A stretch of 64,000 nucleotides of DNA from NCBI RefSeq assembly GCF_030463565.1, contig NC_134643.1:41888221-41952220 (forward strand), written 5' to 3'. Below the pieces are notes generated by a model. That model saw only the letters and a list, made by a program, of their open reading frames with translations. It ran no database searches and was not told the DNA's origin. Of this stretch, positions 1-15,600 are shown in pieces (positions within the stretch are counted from its first letter, which is position 1; each line of letters begins with the position of its first letter). The position numbers and the translations under genes are program-made. The DNA is from Pelecanus crispus. Lineage: Eukaryota > Chordata > Aves > Pelecaniformes > Pelecanidae.

Positions 1-54
1 ACTGCAATACCACCTAATAAAGACAACCTTCATGTTTAGTTTTAAAGCATTTAC

Positions 55-603
55 CTGACCACACAACAGATCTTCCTTAGGTACTATAAAGGCAGTAATT
101 TTCACTAGCAGCTCTTTCAAGCTGTCAGCTTTAGCATAAAGTTTTTTCAGTTCATCAACATTCAACCCAAGGAACAGCTCAGGCTCTTCTGCTGCCTTTT
201 TAGAAAGTTTGTTTATAGTTTCTTGTTTTGGAGTGTCCATGTGTTTAAGATTTGGTTTAGTGAAAGAATTAGATTCTCTGAAAGATCTCCTTCGTTCTCG
301 GTTCGAATTAGACAGAACTTCATCATCAAAGTAGTTTTCTTCACTGTCCAAAGACAATTTATCCTGTGTAAGATCATGAAGCGATGGCTGAGGTAATGCA
401 AATTCAGATTCCTCTTCTGCATGAGGTGCAATATTTGATTGTTCCTTGGTTTGAAGCGCACGGGCCTCCTTCAATTTCTGAATCTTCAGAGCATACTCAT
501 ACTCTAGTTGCTGTAGTCGTTTTTTCTCTAGTGCAATCAATTCTGCTGAATGCTTTTTTGGACTTGATGCAGGGGAGTTCTCCAATTTCAACATTTTGCT
601 TGG
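55..603 (-). CDS. ZFC3H1: ZFC3H1 coding exon 15 (residues 932-1114), last one in the window
   Basis: The exon encodes [40 protein letters not shown], a serine/arginine patch around NRERRRSF, and [20 protein letters not shown]. 183 codons with a GTAAAT donor at 54-53. Bases 1-54 are the start of the next intron. The rest of the gene lies beyond the left edge. Confidence 0.94.
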
Positions 604-3600
604 CTGAAAAGAAAAAAGATTCCCTTTATTTCATTTTCACATTTACTGATCTATTGACAGGAGGTAAATGAAACATGGGCAAGATATTTAATTCAGAGTT
701 TATAAAAACATCTTTTAAACTCTTGCCAGAAAATTTCAAAAAACAGCAGGAAAACCACAAAAGAGTTTGCCACAATTCAACTGGCATGTTTGCAGGTTTT
801 TCAATAAAAATTACCCTACATCATGTACAGGGCTTCAACAGAAGTTCTGGCCACATTTAAAAGATGAGCTATGAAACAAGTATACACAGGGGGTTGGGGG
901 GGGGGGGGACACAAAAAGAAAAATTTACAAAAATATTTTAGCCTTGTTTTTCTACATTTGTTTTTTCAAAACAACAAGATCAGATCCCCACTTCAGCATC
1001 TTTGCTAGATAGTTTTAACAGGAACACTGATGTCTACAGACAGTAAAGTATTTCCTTCCTTCCTTCACAGGCATATAGGTCCTCCTATTATTTATTTATT
1101 AATGACATTCCCCAGCACAGAAATGCAAGCTTTGAACAGCTTTCTTTTTTAAAATGCTTACTGCTTTTTCTATTGAGTTCTCAAAACAATAGGAAGCCAA
1201 TAAGAAGATTCCTACAGCGCTTTTGAAATGTTTTCTTATTTTCCTGAAATCCCATTTGAACTAAGTTTCCTAATCAAAACTGCTACTGCTTTTGAAGTAC
1301 AACATAGTTTAAAAGCATGCAACAGACTTACTCCAAGATGATCTTGCTCAAGTTTTCGCTTCCCAATTTCCTTACTTGCTACTGCTTTTGCTCGAGCAAG
1401 TTCTTCCCCATATTTTAATGCCAGAGCTTTTTTTACTGTAACTCGTTGTTGAACTTTATGAATCTGAAAAAAGAAAAAAAAAATTACTGCAGTAAGATGT
1501 AAATTCTCAGATATGACTACATAATAGAATATAATCAGAAAATACATGGGAATTAATTAATGATTAATTCAAAGAAAGCTTATTGCCTCCAAAAATCAGG
1601 TTTCCCATTTCAAGATTTCCAGCTCTAGGAAACAGAAACATTTCAAAATTCACGTTACTTGTTCCTGAAGCTTCTTGAGAAACATCTTATTAGCATTCAA
1701 GATCTTCTCTGTTGCTTGTAGCTGTTCAGCCAGCTTGTTAATCTTACTTTCAGCAATTCGAACATTCTCTCTCTTCTTGGCCTCTTGTTGCAACAAATGT
1801 TTCAAGACAGATTCATCCTTCATCAACAGAAGTCTAAAAGCAAAAAAGCCGTGTAACACATTTTTTTCCAGAAGGAAGTTTCTCAGAGCTGTTGCTGCTC
1901 CTCTGAAACCCTAGTTATTAAGAACCCAGCTCTTTTTCACTTTTCAAACAACCAACATTCTAAGTTTCTCCAGACAGTCTTAACATTTTTGAGACATTAA
2001 ATATTGGTAGTACATACAGCAGATTTCAATATCCCAAGTTCAGCATGTCAGTATAAAGCAGATGAAAACATTCTAGTTATGAAGACAGGGGAAGGTAATC
2101 AAGTGGTGTATCTTTAATGCTGTTTTTAACGTTAAGACATCCAAACCACACATGTTCTTCCTTTCTGTTAAGTAACAACCCAGTTCTTACGGCACATACA
2201 CACATTAGCAGATTACAAGCCATAGGTATTACGGCACTATAGCAGAGTAATTAAATATAAAAAGCTATGCATTAAAGGAAGCAAGATAAAGACTTAGATA
2301 GATAGGTGTGAATAAAGGCAGGGCGGAAGAATGTCCTTCAATTCATGTCTGACAAGGAACCAGTTTGTTCACAAGACCACACAGAAATTATCAAGTAGCA
2401 ACGGAAGCAGAGAAGAAGGATGCAAAGCACTTATATTTTCCACAGTAGCTCCAAAGAAAGGTGAGAAACATGGAAGAGGCATGCCAAAAAAGAAAAGGCA
2501 TACAGGAAAAGCTTCAAACAGCATACCTATTCTGCAGAAACACTCATTCATTTATATGTCAGGCATATCCCATTAAAACATCCCACCCTCAAACTGTACC
2601 AAGTAGTGAAAGGCACACTCATTTTTTCATATTTCAGAGTCATTAGGTGGCACAGATGATGTTCTAGTCACTGAATGTAAACAGAGCTGAAAACAGTTAG
2701 CATGACAAATCATACTTAAAAGTTACCATCAAACACCACACTGGCACTACAACATAATTGCTTTTGTACAGCAATAGAATTCAAGACTGAATAGTTCAAG
2801 ACAACAGAAAACCAATCATTTGCTGTACTTCAAATGCTACACATTCAAAAAGATTATTTACAATTTTCATCCTGCTAAGCAAACAAGGTAGGACTTACGA
2901 CAGTGAAATATTTACCTGTTTTTCTTAAGCTTTGCTTCTGCTTCCGTGACTTGTTTTGTCACCACTGCTATTCTCCCAATTCCATCAACTTCACCATCAG
3001 AATTTGCAGGGGACGAATTGTTCCTCAGTGGATCAGACTTAATTAAGCGTTGCTTCTCACGACTAAAACAGAGATGTTAAAAGCAAAGATGTTCAGTAGC
3101 TTCAACATTCATTTCAATGTGTACTCCCAAGAGTTTTAAAATCTTCAAAGAAGTAGCAGGACAAGATTTTAAGTTAAAAAGAACTTTCCACAACTGCAAT
3201 CAACTACAGTCAAGTCAGTTCAAATCCAAGGACTTCCTATAGACTCCTATGTTGTCTTACTAAAAATTGAGTGGGGGAAAAACCTGAAGGTAATCGCAAG
3301 GTTTTCAAACTCAAATTTTCCTTCCAGTTACAAAAACAGACTAGTAAAGGACTACAAAGAATATGCATATACATACATTAACAACTAAACTCAGTTGTAC
3401 CTGGCAATCTCTTCTTTTAAGAGTCTGTATTCTATCTTCTTATCTTCTGGTAGAGCCTCTGGAGTTCTCATTGGATCATTTTCTTTTTCTGATTTTGGAG
3501 GGGCTTTGATTTTTGAGGCCTGTTACAACGAGGTTTAAGTCAATACTAGTTTAAAATACAGCTATTAACTACTATTTTTAAAAGGCATTTCAGGACAAAC

Positions 3601-6600
3601 TTAAAGCTGTTCAAGGCTAATAAGATCCTTTAAGCCAGTACTTTTTTCCTAGTAATTAAAGATGTATTGAATTTTAATTGAAAAAAAATGAAACCAAAAT
3701 ATATTACAAATTCTATCTTCAGGATGCCACCTTAACCAAAAAAATCATTTTAATTAGCTCGTGCAACCCAAATTACAATGCAATGATCCAGACAGGAGTA
3801 ATGTACTCACTCTTGCCCATTTCTGATGTAATCCAGTATTTCTTGACCAAATTCTAAAGTTTAAATTCCATACACAAAGCAAAATCATTACAAAATAAAC
3901 CTATTAAATGCTGATAGTGTTTACCTCAACATTTCTCCTTGCTTCTTTTATCATAGATTCCAGTCCTCCAAACACACTGTTAGTTGAGTTAGACGGCTCT
4001 CCATCAGACTCGCTATCATCCGAGTCATTTAATGTAACCACAACAGACTTGTGTTTTGGAAGCTGTGGGGAGAATGAAGGAATTTTTACAGCAAGAAGAA
4101 AAAGTTACAGAGACAGATACAACTGAGCACATATTTACTAGAATAGAAAAAGGAGGTTAACTCCTTTTGTTATCATGGCACACCAATTCCACATTGTAAG
4201 AAAAAAAAATTAGACATTTGTGCATCTCCACTACGAGAGAGATCCTGTACCCATTCTCGATACTGTAATATGAAAGGTACTCCATCATTTTCAACGTATT
4301 CCCAAGTATTTGCAGCATATTTAAGTCTCCATGGTCATAGCATACGAATCTCAAACCTTTGACTCCTATACTTAACGAATTATTTAAATTGTAATGAAAA
4401 CTATCATCTGCCATTTGCAAGCAATTTTTTTAAGTAACTGAGAGGTAACAATCAATCAAGTCTGCACTAGAAATGCTGTGGCAGACATACCAGAGCTCCC
4501 TCGTCTTTCTGCCACATGGCTATGATGCCTCTTGTCCCACAGTTATACTTAGCTGACCTTACAGTGAGCTGCTCAGGCAGTTGAATTGGCAGAAGACCAA
4601 CAGTACATAAAGAACAAATGAAACAAGATTAATCACTTTTCGCCAACATCACTAACTGAAACAGCTCACTGAAGATCAGATGACTGCCAATTCCAGCACA
4701 AAGAAAGATGCAGAAACAAGCAGACAATTTAGATTAACCTCAAATGCTCTGGAGTTACAGCCTGAAAAGAAGCAACTTAGTTCACATTTCCAGGACTGCT
4801 CTTCCTATCTCCCCATGTAGGTCTGGACAATTACAGTTATACATTTAACCTTTACCTCAGGACAGGACCTCTTCAAAGATCTAAGAGTCTTCTAAAGCAC
4901 ACACCCACAAAAAACCCCTACTTTTTAAAGCAAAAAACACCCAATTTCCACAATTGTTTCTCTTCGATATTCTCTTTCTGGACAGTTCTTAAAACAAGGA
5001 TTATATCTACTGCTTCTGAATGTACTACAGCTGCATCATTTTTGCATCACCATAGCACAGGTAGGTGAAATTCCAATTTATATTGGTGCAAGAAACCAGA
5101 ACAAGGCACTCGTCCTCTCCTCACAAATATTCTCTGGCTGTTGCTCCATGGAAACCTAAATTAATCAGGCAAGGCACCCCACCCTTCTCCTCATCTTCAG
5201 GTGCCCAATACATCCCTTCCCTCTCAGTGGCTCTTGGTATTAGAAGACCAAAGCTGCCAAGCTTCTTTCGGCACAGTTGCGTAGGGTAAACTGTCTCTAA
5301 CTACCTTCCCCATTTTTCTTCTAGGGGAAAAGCTGATAGTGGGGAGGGTCAAAGTCAGCTTTTCTCCAGGTGTTTCTTCCCAGGTGTTATTTCTTGATGT
5401 GGTTCAGCAAAATGTTTAACAATCAGTAAAGTAGTACCAAGCAACTACCATCACACTGCCTTCAGTAAGATTAGCTTCTACTGCAGCTTCAGCTGTAACA
5501 CAGGATCTCTCCGTAATGTTCAAAGATATATTTTCAATCTGTGGTGAACAGACCCCTGAGTGCCCATGAGTACTTTCAGAAAGGGTTACAAGATAATCTT
5601 GAAAAAGCAAACCAGTATCTGTAGGCTATTCCACTACGCAGAGGTCCTCAACTCCACAGAAGAAATCCCAAGGTTGGTAAATTTAAAACCTCTTCTGAAA
5701 TATGGTACAGCATGCTCAGACATTTAAAAGCTACCAAGCCCCCAAAACTATGAAATTAGATTTCAAAAGCCTGAATAATTTGCATTTTCTATATCTTTGT
5801 GATTTTTTAATTTCTGGATATATCCAACAATGCTCACAGAAAAACTATCAGTTTTTGAGGTCAAAATTAAATTCTCACGAGTTCACCTTTGTTAGGCTCT
5901 AGTAAGAAATACCAAATACTACAAAAGTTAAAAAAATCATAAGCATTCAATACAAATTGTTTCTAAAAGCTTAAACTAACAGGAGCAATTGATATTGTTT
6001 TCACATTGAATTGTTTTCAGTGAGGACAGAAATACCTTGTGACTAGTCCCCTGTGAACATTATTTGGCCGTAAGTTCTTTAAAACACACACCTATTTCAT
6101 ACATAAATTTTCCATATCCCAAGCTATTTAAAAAAATTAACAAATGCAAAATGCTTTGTTTCTAATATTTTCGTAAAAAAGATGCAAATACAAGGTATTA
6201 ATCTGTCAGCTTTAACTAAGCTAACCATCATTAGCAAGAGGCACTGAATTTCAGTTGCAGGTTTTTTACCATTTACAAAATGCCTTTCAACAGCACAGCT
6301 GATAAGAGACATTTATTATGTTACTAAAACAAACCAATAGGTCCCCAGTAACATGTGTTTTCCCTCATTTATGCAACAGCAGTTAATGAAGTCTCAGGAC
6401 AACAGAATATGTGCTAATTTAAGGGTTTTTTCAGAACAGGTTTAGTATTTAAACATAAAAACACTTAAAAATGTAAGTAAACATGAAATTATTATAGAAA
6501 GGTTATAAACATGACCAAATTGAACAATTATTCTAGTTATATGTAGAATTTAAAGTAGATTGTGAAGATGGGTACAAACAAAAGTAAATACATCCACTTT

Positions 6601-9600
6601 AAGCTTAAGAGCACAATTTTCCTACAGAAAGGAAAGTAGGCCTTAGAATGACCAAAAAAGGAACATTCATATGTCTACCATCTTAAGCTTTTTTTTTTTT
6701 CATTATGGCATCAGGTGACCAAGTGATCACACAGTCTCTATTTACGAGCAAGAAAGCTGTTGGCCAGCTACAGCTAGATTTGATAGTGATATAATAGTCT
6801 CAAAGATACTATACATTCCTCCAAATTTAGTAAAAAAAAAAAAAAAAAATCAGTGTACTAAAGACACCATCCCCTGACAGAAAGGCAAAGGTATGGACTC
6901 AATCATACTATTCATTAGAGAATCTGCATAGGAAAGAGCTACAACAAACCAAGCTTTGTAAGATGTGTTGTTCAAATAATCACAAACTATCCACTATGTA
7001 TGCTTCACTGCCATAAATAGAACAGTAGATTATATGGGCTTCCAGTCTGGCATAACACAGGCAAATATGCTTTTATAACACGTTTCCAACAACCCAAGGA
7101 GACTGCAGCCATCAAATCAAATGCTAGCTGCACATACCTCCCATGACCATTCAAATGAAGGTCAAGTTACAGAATACAGCTTGAGCTAATGTAATGAAGT
7201 CTGCTGTTGCCTGAAGAGAATACTCTCTCCTGTCTTCCACCTGCATTCACAGACATGCCATCTGCCACCACTTTTGTGCTAGTTCCGATGCTCACACTGT
7301 TGACTGAAAAAATGCAACTCCCCCCAGAAGGAAAAGCACTTTCCCCGCCACCCCACCCAAGGTTAGTTTTCTAACCAGTTTAGCACATCAAATAAGTTAA
7401 GCAACAGGACTGATGCTCCAGACCCCAGTTTAAAGTAAGGGAGACACCATCTGGCCAGGAGTAGGAGAAAGAGCAAGACCACCTCTTCTTTTTGGCAACA
7501 GCGATTAGATTGGCTCAGCTACCATTGAACAACACCCTTTAGTCTGTGCTAATGTGGACAAGAAATTAATGGAACTGTATTTACAGTCTCTTAATTCAGA
7601 TGAGTGCTGGCATGTTTTGATGCTCTCTCAGGCTGTAAATTCTTACTTCAGTGTCAAATTCTTTCTAGAAGAGCATATGGATTATCAAAGTTACTAATAA
7701 TTCAAATGTTTAATTGAAGCTCCACGATTCTCTGCTGTATCACTAGAAAACCTTAAGTCTGCTGTTCACTTGAACTGAGGAAAACTTCAACTCATAGTTT
7801 TATTAATAAAAAGCACCAATATTTCCTTACTGTGATCACTGCTCGTGGTGGCCTCGGTACTCTAACAAACTTTGTATTTTGTACCCGCGGCTGAGACACA
7901 GTGTTAATACTGACAGCAGACAGATTGCTTCTTGGCACGGACTGCAAATTATCTGGAACAGGAGGGGAAGGTGGACCACTGTTACTTGAAGTTTCCTAAC
8001 AAAATAAAACAAAAATATCATCATAAAAATACACATTATACACAGGCATTTTAAAAGACATAAGCATAAATGAGATTGTTCCATACATGTCTTGGAACTT
8101 GGAATTCTGATTTAGGCAGACTATCCAAACACATCAGATAAATCTTGCAATGCCGCAATAACATCAAAATACAAGAACATGCTTGTTATTCACAGGTCAA
8201 CTGCAAAAGATCCACAACCTTTTAATGAGGTCAAAAACAATCTAAATTTTCAAAACCACAAACTTTGCTTCTCACTCCAAAAAACCCAAAACAACAGAAA
8301 AAAAGTTAACCTAAACTCCTTTTGCTAGAAGGTTGAAACAAAGTGTCTTGTTCTCTGACAGCTGATAAATAACAAAAATTTTTTTGCAGAAAATAAAATC
8401 CCCATTCCCATGAACATACTCAATTTTCAGTATCTTGAGGTTTTGCAATTCCTTCAGAAATAAGAGACAAGCTGCAATTTACAATTCAAATGGTGTTCCA
8501 GGGTGGCTTTTGTTTTGGTTTCTTCTGGGGGGCAGAGGATGATGGAAATTCAGAGAATTTTTTTTTGTTTAAGTCATCAGAAAAGCAGTATAAAAAGCCT
8601 ATAAACCTCACTTAGCAGGTCACATTTAAGTTTTGGTCAAGATTGCCATCTAGAGGTTTACATTCAAAAACCAATGGACTACCTCAGATCTGAAAGCTCG
8701 TTTGTTGGCTAGAGACTTGAGCAATTCTTCTCTTAAGAGCATCTCCTCTTCCTCTTCCTCATCAGCAAATGGAGGTTTTGGTGGCTGTTCAGGCTCTTCA
8801 GGGGGAAGAGGTGGAAGAGGTGGAGGCGGCTCGAGAGAAACACAAGAAATACCCTCCACATAAAGTTGGCTCAAAGATGGTACAGGCTGAGATAAAAAGG
8901 AAAACAAGGGTTTGAAACATGAAAATCACTACTACTTTATGATTATTTAGCAGAGGTTGAGACCTAAATTATTTCATGGTTTAAAACTAATTCCAACTGT
9001 AGTCGGCTGTCAAAGGCTGCTGCTAAACAGTTAGTAATTACTCAAAGACGATAATGGAAACAAGATTACATTTGGATAGTAAAGCAGTGCAGACATACAA
9101 AGTAAACATAAATGAGAATTCAGAACCAGAGATAGTCTAGCCACAGAAATATGGCTAACCAGATAGGTTCACACTGTTTGAAAAAACAGTCCTTAAAACA
9201 GTTTTATGAATTCGTCTTAGCTAACAAAGTTACAATTTCCCTTAGTCAAAAATTCAGAAGCATTCATGGCAGGGAATGGCAACTTTCTACTGCTTTACTA
9301 AAAAGGGCAGCAATCATTCAGTGAAGAACTGGCAGGGAAAAACAATATACTAATTCAATTTCCATGTGGACTCTTAGGTGAGAAGACAGACAGCATACAG
9401 TCAAAATCCACAAAGTTTGAAAGGAGGACTGTGACAAGCTACATTTTTGGTTGGTTCCCCCCCCCCTCAGGTAGCAAGTCAGAGAATAAGCATATCTACG
9501 TACATGGCCTAGAGATAAGAGGCAAAGTTGCCTTGTGCTAACAATTCCAATTCATTATTTTTCCACATGTGCTTCAGGCAATTTTTGCTTTCTGTTATGA

Positions 9601-12600
9601 AACAACATAACTCTAACAATGAAGGGAAAATTTTAGTTCAATAGGAAGAACTTCCATTACACAGGAACTGGATCAGCCAAAAAGTAGCTGAAACAGTGTT
9701 TTAAAGAAGCAACCACAAGTCTATCAGATAGTTCAAGGGAATCACTGAACAGAGAATTGTACCAAAAACGGAATCTAAATTTAATCCCAACTTTAGCATT
9801 AGAAATAAGACACACAATGAGAATTATCAACCTCTTCAAGAACACGCTCCTTTCAAGGCTACTTACTGGAATTGGAGGTGGCAGTGGCAACGAAATTGGT
9901 GGTACTGGAGGTGGAAAATATCCTACTGGACACTCAAAGAAAGGAGGCTGCACTGGAGAAGAAGCTGTAATTATAAAAAAACCAATTATCGAGTGTAAGA
10001 AATCTGGCAGGTTAACTACTAAACACCAACTCATGCTTATACTTCAACTGATTTAATGCAGCAGCAGGAGACAAACATTTTTACTATGCACCAATTTGAA
10101 AGGTAAGATGAGACACAGCACAGTGCATTTATTTCTTACGTATATGTATATAAAAAGAGTAGTTACCTGTCCTTTTTCTATTTTACATACGAAATGCAAG
10201 TACAGTCAAACAGTACTACTAAGCTAATGATTCAGCCCTCATTTAATTTGCAAGAATCTACCTTCTTAAACCAGGTATCTCAACACAGAGTCTCCTGATT
10301 ACTGGCTACCAAAAATACAACACAAATGAGGACAGAAGGAGACCAAATGCACAGCTGATACTGAATTCTGAAACATAAAACTAGAGCCTGAAATGCTTCA
10401 TCAAGAGAAGATTCATGTAGCTTACACATCCAAAACAGCAGGTGCAGTATTTTAGCAAACTAATGTATAATGAAGGCTGACAAGAAAGTAGAGTAAAAAA
10501 AAAAAAAAAAAGATAAAAAAATATAGAAGATGAAAAGCCAGAGAATAAAAATGGCCAAAAAATGCTTAATGAAGCTTTCTCAACACTCCACATGTTGAGA
10601 CAGAACAAGGAAACCTGAATACCTTAAATGCACCTCCAACTCAGAGTCAATAATTATTTAGGCTGGAAGAGACCTCTGGAAGGCATATGCCCCAGCACAG
10701 GTGCTCAAAGCAGGGCTGCCCCCAAAGTCAGGTTACTAAGGGCCTTGTCCAGTCAAGTTCGAAGTATATTTGAGGATGGAGATTCCACAACATTTCCATT
10801 TAACCCGTTCTAGTGTTTGACCATTCTCTGTGAAAGTATTCCCTTATATCTAACCAGAATTAATTTTGTTACAATTTAAGTGTTGCCCCTTGTCCTTCTG
10901 TTGCACACTCCACGGAAGAGTTTGGCTCTGTCTTCTCTGTAACTGCCCATTAGGTAGTTGAAGACAGCAGCAAAAGCCTTCCTTAGCCTTCTCAACGCAA
11001 ACAGCTCTCCCAGTCTCTTTCCATAAATCAAGTGCTCTAGTCCCCAGTGAATTTTATGAAAACCAGGCCTGAAACAGTTTCCCTTAGTCACAGAATCATA
11101 GAATGCTTTGGGTTGGAAGGGACCTTTAGAGGTCATGCAGCCCAACCCCCCTGCAGTGAGCAGGGACAGCTTTAACTAGATCAGGTTGCTCAGAGCCCTG
11201 TCCAACATGACCTTGAATGTTTGCAGGGATGGGGCCTCCACTACCTCCCTGGGCAACCTGTTCCAGTGCTTCACCACCCTCATTGTAAAAAATTTCTTCC
11301 TTATATCCAGTCTAAATCTACCCTCCTTTAGTTTAAGCCATTACTCCTTGTCCTGTCACAACAGGCCTTGCTAAACAGCTTATCCCCATCTTTCCTGTAG
11401 GCCCCCTTTAAGTACTGAAAGGCCACAATAAGGTCTCCCCACAGCCTTCTCTTCTCCAGGCTGAACAACCCCAACTCTCTCAGCCTGGCCTCATAGCAGA
11501 GGTGCTCCAGCCCTCGGATTATTTTGGTGGCCCTCCTCTGGACCCGCTCCAGCAGGTCCATGTCGTTCTTGTGCTGAGGGCTCCAGAGCTGGATGCAGTA
11601 CTCCAGGTGAGGTCTCACCAGAGCAGAGCAGAGGGGCAGAATCACCTCCCTCGACCTGCTGGCCACGCTGCTTTTGATGCAGCCCAGGATTCGATTGGCT
11701 TTCTGGGCTGCAAGCACGCATTGTTGGTTCATGTCCAGCTTTTCATCCACCAAAAGGTCCTTTGCTAGACTCCTTCTAGTACATCACTATCCTTCTCCTA
11801 CCATGAAACTAGAAAACTGATGCAGTCTTGTCAGTGTTCAACAGCCCCCTCCAACCACCCACCCATTATAGTCACAGTGCTACAGCCCAGGCTGCAGCCA
11901 CCCAAAGCCACACTGCTGACTTACGTTTCACTTAATGTACACTGGGACCCCCGGGCCCTTTTTTGCAAAGCTGCTGTCTATCCAATGCCCTGAGGCCCTT
12001 ACTTTCTACACAGCTGCTTGGGAATGTAAAAGAATAAACTCTACAGTACTGCAATGAGAACAGTATAAGCTTGAAGACCATCAAAATACCACTACAGCAG
12101 AGATGGAGAGGAAAGAGAGTCAGCACTAAAACAAGACAGAATTAGCTCACCTTAAATTGTTAGTTCTAGAACTGCCACATCTCAGAAAAAAGACTTTTCT
12201 TCTAAAATGATAGTTCATTACCTACTTCTTAACAATATTTACCAGTCAACATATAAGAAAACTGTAAATAAGTCTTACCTGGAGAGTTAGTTTCACTATC
12301 TGTATCCATAGCAACTTCATCATAATTGTCATACTGATATATACCTCCTGCACTATCTGTAGACTGCTTATCCAAAGACCACCTCAAGTCCGTATCTGAA
12401 GACTGAACATACAAAAAAGTGTATTTTATTTAGCTGGTTTTATGTTATTCTTTTAGAGCACACCAGTTAAAAGCAAATTTCAGAATCAGGCCCTTTAACT
12501 TTGTCTTCTAATTGCTTTATAAATACAATTTACTTAGCTTGTACAAAAAGAGCAAACTGAAGATTACCTTTTAAGCAAATCCATTGCAGGTAGTGACTTG

Positions 12601-15600
12601 ACAAATTAACAGGCAGTTTTAAAACTGGATCTCTTCAGGGAGAGGGAGGTGGGGGGTATCATGATACATAGAAGCAACTGTTAAATACCTATTAGGTCAT
12701 TATGTATCTAGTAAATTGCCATGGTTATATATTTCTGAAACACTGAAAGAGAATTAAATACTTTATTATTTCTGTTAATCTGTCATGGCAATTACCAAGA
12801 GCGCATGAACTACCCTTGTTAGAAACAACACAAAACTGCACAACGATCATCTTCACTATGACAAAGGTTGTGCGTTTAGGTGAAACGTGTTCTGATTGTT
12901 CTAAGACTGATGTCTCAGGTGGAGAATCCTTTTACTGTCCCAGAAGGAGCCACATACCACACTGAAACATGCCCAGAGCCTGTCAACTAATAAATCAGAT
13001 TGTTTAAAGAATGCCTAACACTATATGGATGCCAATCAATGTTCAGTGAAAACTGAAATATGCAGAACAGGTAAGTATGACTTCTTAGACCCCTCAATTT
13101 GTATCTTCCAGAGGCATACAGTAGACATTTTGGTAGCTTTTAGAGTTTCTACTGTTTACAGTTAAACACTTTTAGCCTTTATTTTCCACTCATTATTATA
13201 AATGGGACTCTTCTATAACATGACCTCAAATAGGGAGTCCCATTCCCTTAGTTGCAGTTTCATTTCTCCTTACATTTCATTTCTCTCTCCAAACCTCAGA
13301 TGACATTTTGAAAGAGGCAGCCCACAAAAAAATGTGGAGACAAAACTGCAATCTAAGAGAAGAAAGCTAAGAAAGTTTGGATGATTGGTTTGTGTTAAAG
13401 ATTGCTCTTTGATCACAACATTCAAAATATCTTTAGGAGGAAAATGCTTTACCACTGACTTACAAATGTACAACTCATACAGAACTAATACTACCAAACT
13501 CAAAGGGAATGCCTGTCTAGCATGGGATTAAAACACTGTGAACACTGAAATACTTTGAGCTTTTTTTTTTTTTTTTTTCCAAAGGGGGGGGAGGGAGGGA
13601 GGGACATAGAACCAGGAGGGGCAAGACAGAAATCACTCATGAATTCCAAATATAACACCTGAACACCATATAACAAATTTGTTACCCTGCTTCTTGATCT
13701 CCTCTTTCCTCCAACTAGCTTCATAAATCGATTGTACTGCTCTTCTTGATTCGAGAGGTCCCTAATTTTTCTGATTTCTTCTTCCCTCTTTCTTCTCTCC
13801 TCTTCCTCTTCTTGTTTCCTCTGGTCTTCCTCCTTCTGACGCCTGTCTTGTTCCTTTTGCTGCTGCATCTTCTTTGATGTCTTCGTCTGTTGTTTCCTCA
13901 AAGCTTGCTTGGCTTTAAATAAAAAGTATGTGGTTAACTCCACCTTAACCTAAATGGTTCCCCCTAATCCTAGATTCTTCAAGAGCTCTGAGTAGATGTA
14001 TGGGGTTTTAGAGGGATTAAAGGCTCATTACCCAATGTTTCACATAACATACTATGTTTTTTTTTTTTTTATTTCAGAGGTCATGCCATTGATAGCCACT
14101 TCAGTAACATTAAACTTATTACCTGTAGCACTAGTTTTTTTTGTTGAATGTGCTTTTGTACTGGCTTTGACTTTCTGTGTTACACTTTTCGTTTTTGTTA
14201 ATTTTTCCTTGCTTTCCTTCATCACCTGTTGTTCTTTTTGCTGCCATTTTTTACTAGCAGACTGAAGTGCAAGAAGCCTAAGCTGCAATTCAGACATCTC
14301 CTCCTCATCATCAAGCAGCTTCTTGAGAAGAAAAGAGAAGAAAGGATAAGACAAAAAGTCAAAAAACATCATCTAGTAACAAAATCTTTTTCGAAAAAGT
14401 CTTTTGAAGTCTGTCCCACAATTTTTTACCAAGAGAAAGCTTAAAAATCCTACTGTACTGGTAAGTGTCATTCCTTAAGAATGGACTGCTTCTATTACTG
14501 AAACATTTCTGGCCTGCAATTTGAAAAAAGCCATAAGAGTATCGCAATGCTATTAAGCCTCATCTACAGAGGAATACTTTCTTACCTTTTCAGATGTAAC
14601 ATCTGAACTACTAAGCTTTCGCACTGATGTTTGTTCTTTGTCTTCTGTACCTTCCAAAAGAAAAAATACCATACTTTTGAGCGAGCTGTTTCTCATGAGA
14701 CAGAGCTACATTAAAATGCTGTGCAGAATTTAATCCATACAAACATATTTTATCAGTATCATTGGCACACAGTGCAAAATATAGCAGAATAGCAGTTGTA
14801 TGTATAAGATCACATTAAAACATTAATATAAACGTGGCATGTCTGATGAAAGCTACATCATAATGATGCCATAAGCCTAAGGAAAGATTTGTCATTTTTT
14901 AACAACTCTCTGTCTTAAGGTTGACACGTACTTCCCCAAGAAGCAGAGAAAAATTTGGAGACAAGAAGACTTCTTGCCATCTGTTTTATGCTACCATCTC
15001 GTATCAGCTGTTGTCCTGAGCATCTCAGATTCCACTGGCAGCTATTTTGAGTAACTGGTCAGTCTTTTGCAGAATTAAATATAAAGGCCCAAAGCTGCAG
15101 TAAGAACACACTTGCTCCATTTCATGCCACAGGAAAATAGAAAAGAATTATCCTGTGGAAATGAATAGTAAATAGTAATGCTTTCCCGCTAAACATTAAA
15201 ATGTTGACATATTAATTTGTTAGACTGCCCAAAAGCCACATATCCATCTGATTATTCTATAGCATACATATACACACACATTAATGTATTATATATAATA
15301 TAGATAATGCTGTATATTGTATTATCCTATTACATAATTTAATGATTATAGCTAACAACTATTAATATAATTGATAGCAAAATTATAATTATATTATTTA
15401 TATATAACCACACATATATATGTTTATCTGTATCAGAGGAAAGAAAAACACATTTCGAGAGAAGATTGGAGATCTTTTCCTGTATTAGCCTTTCTTCAAA
15501 GAGAGATTCCTTCCCACAACTCAAATTGGTAGAAAATAAGTCTGCACTGCATACATCTTTCACTCTTCCTAGCATTTTATGAAAAGTCACATTCAGAAAG

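Noticed and set aside
7836..8084. 82-codon frame over ZFC3H1 exon 9
   Set aside because: Wrong frame; the coding frame beginning [12 protein letters not shown] matches ZFC3H1 and keeps phase with its neighbours.
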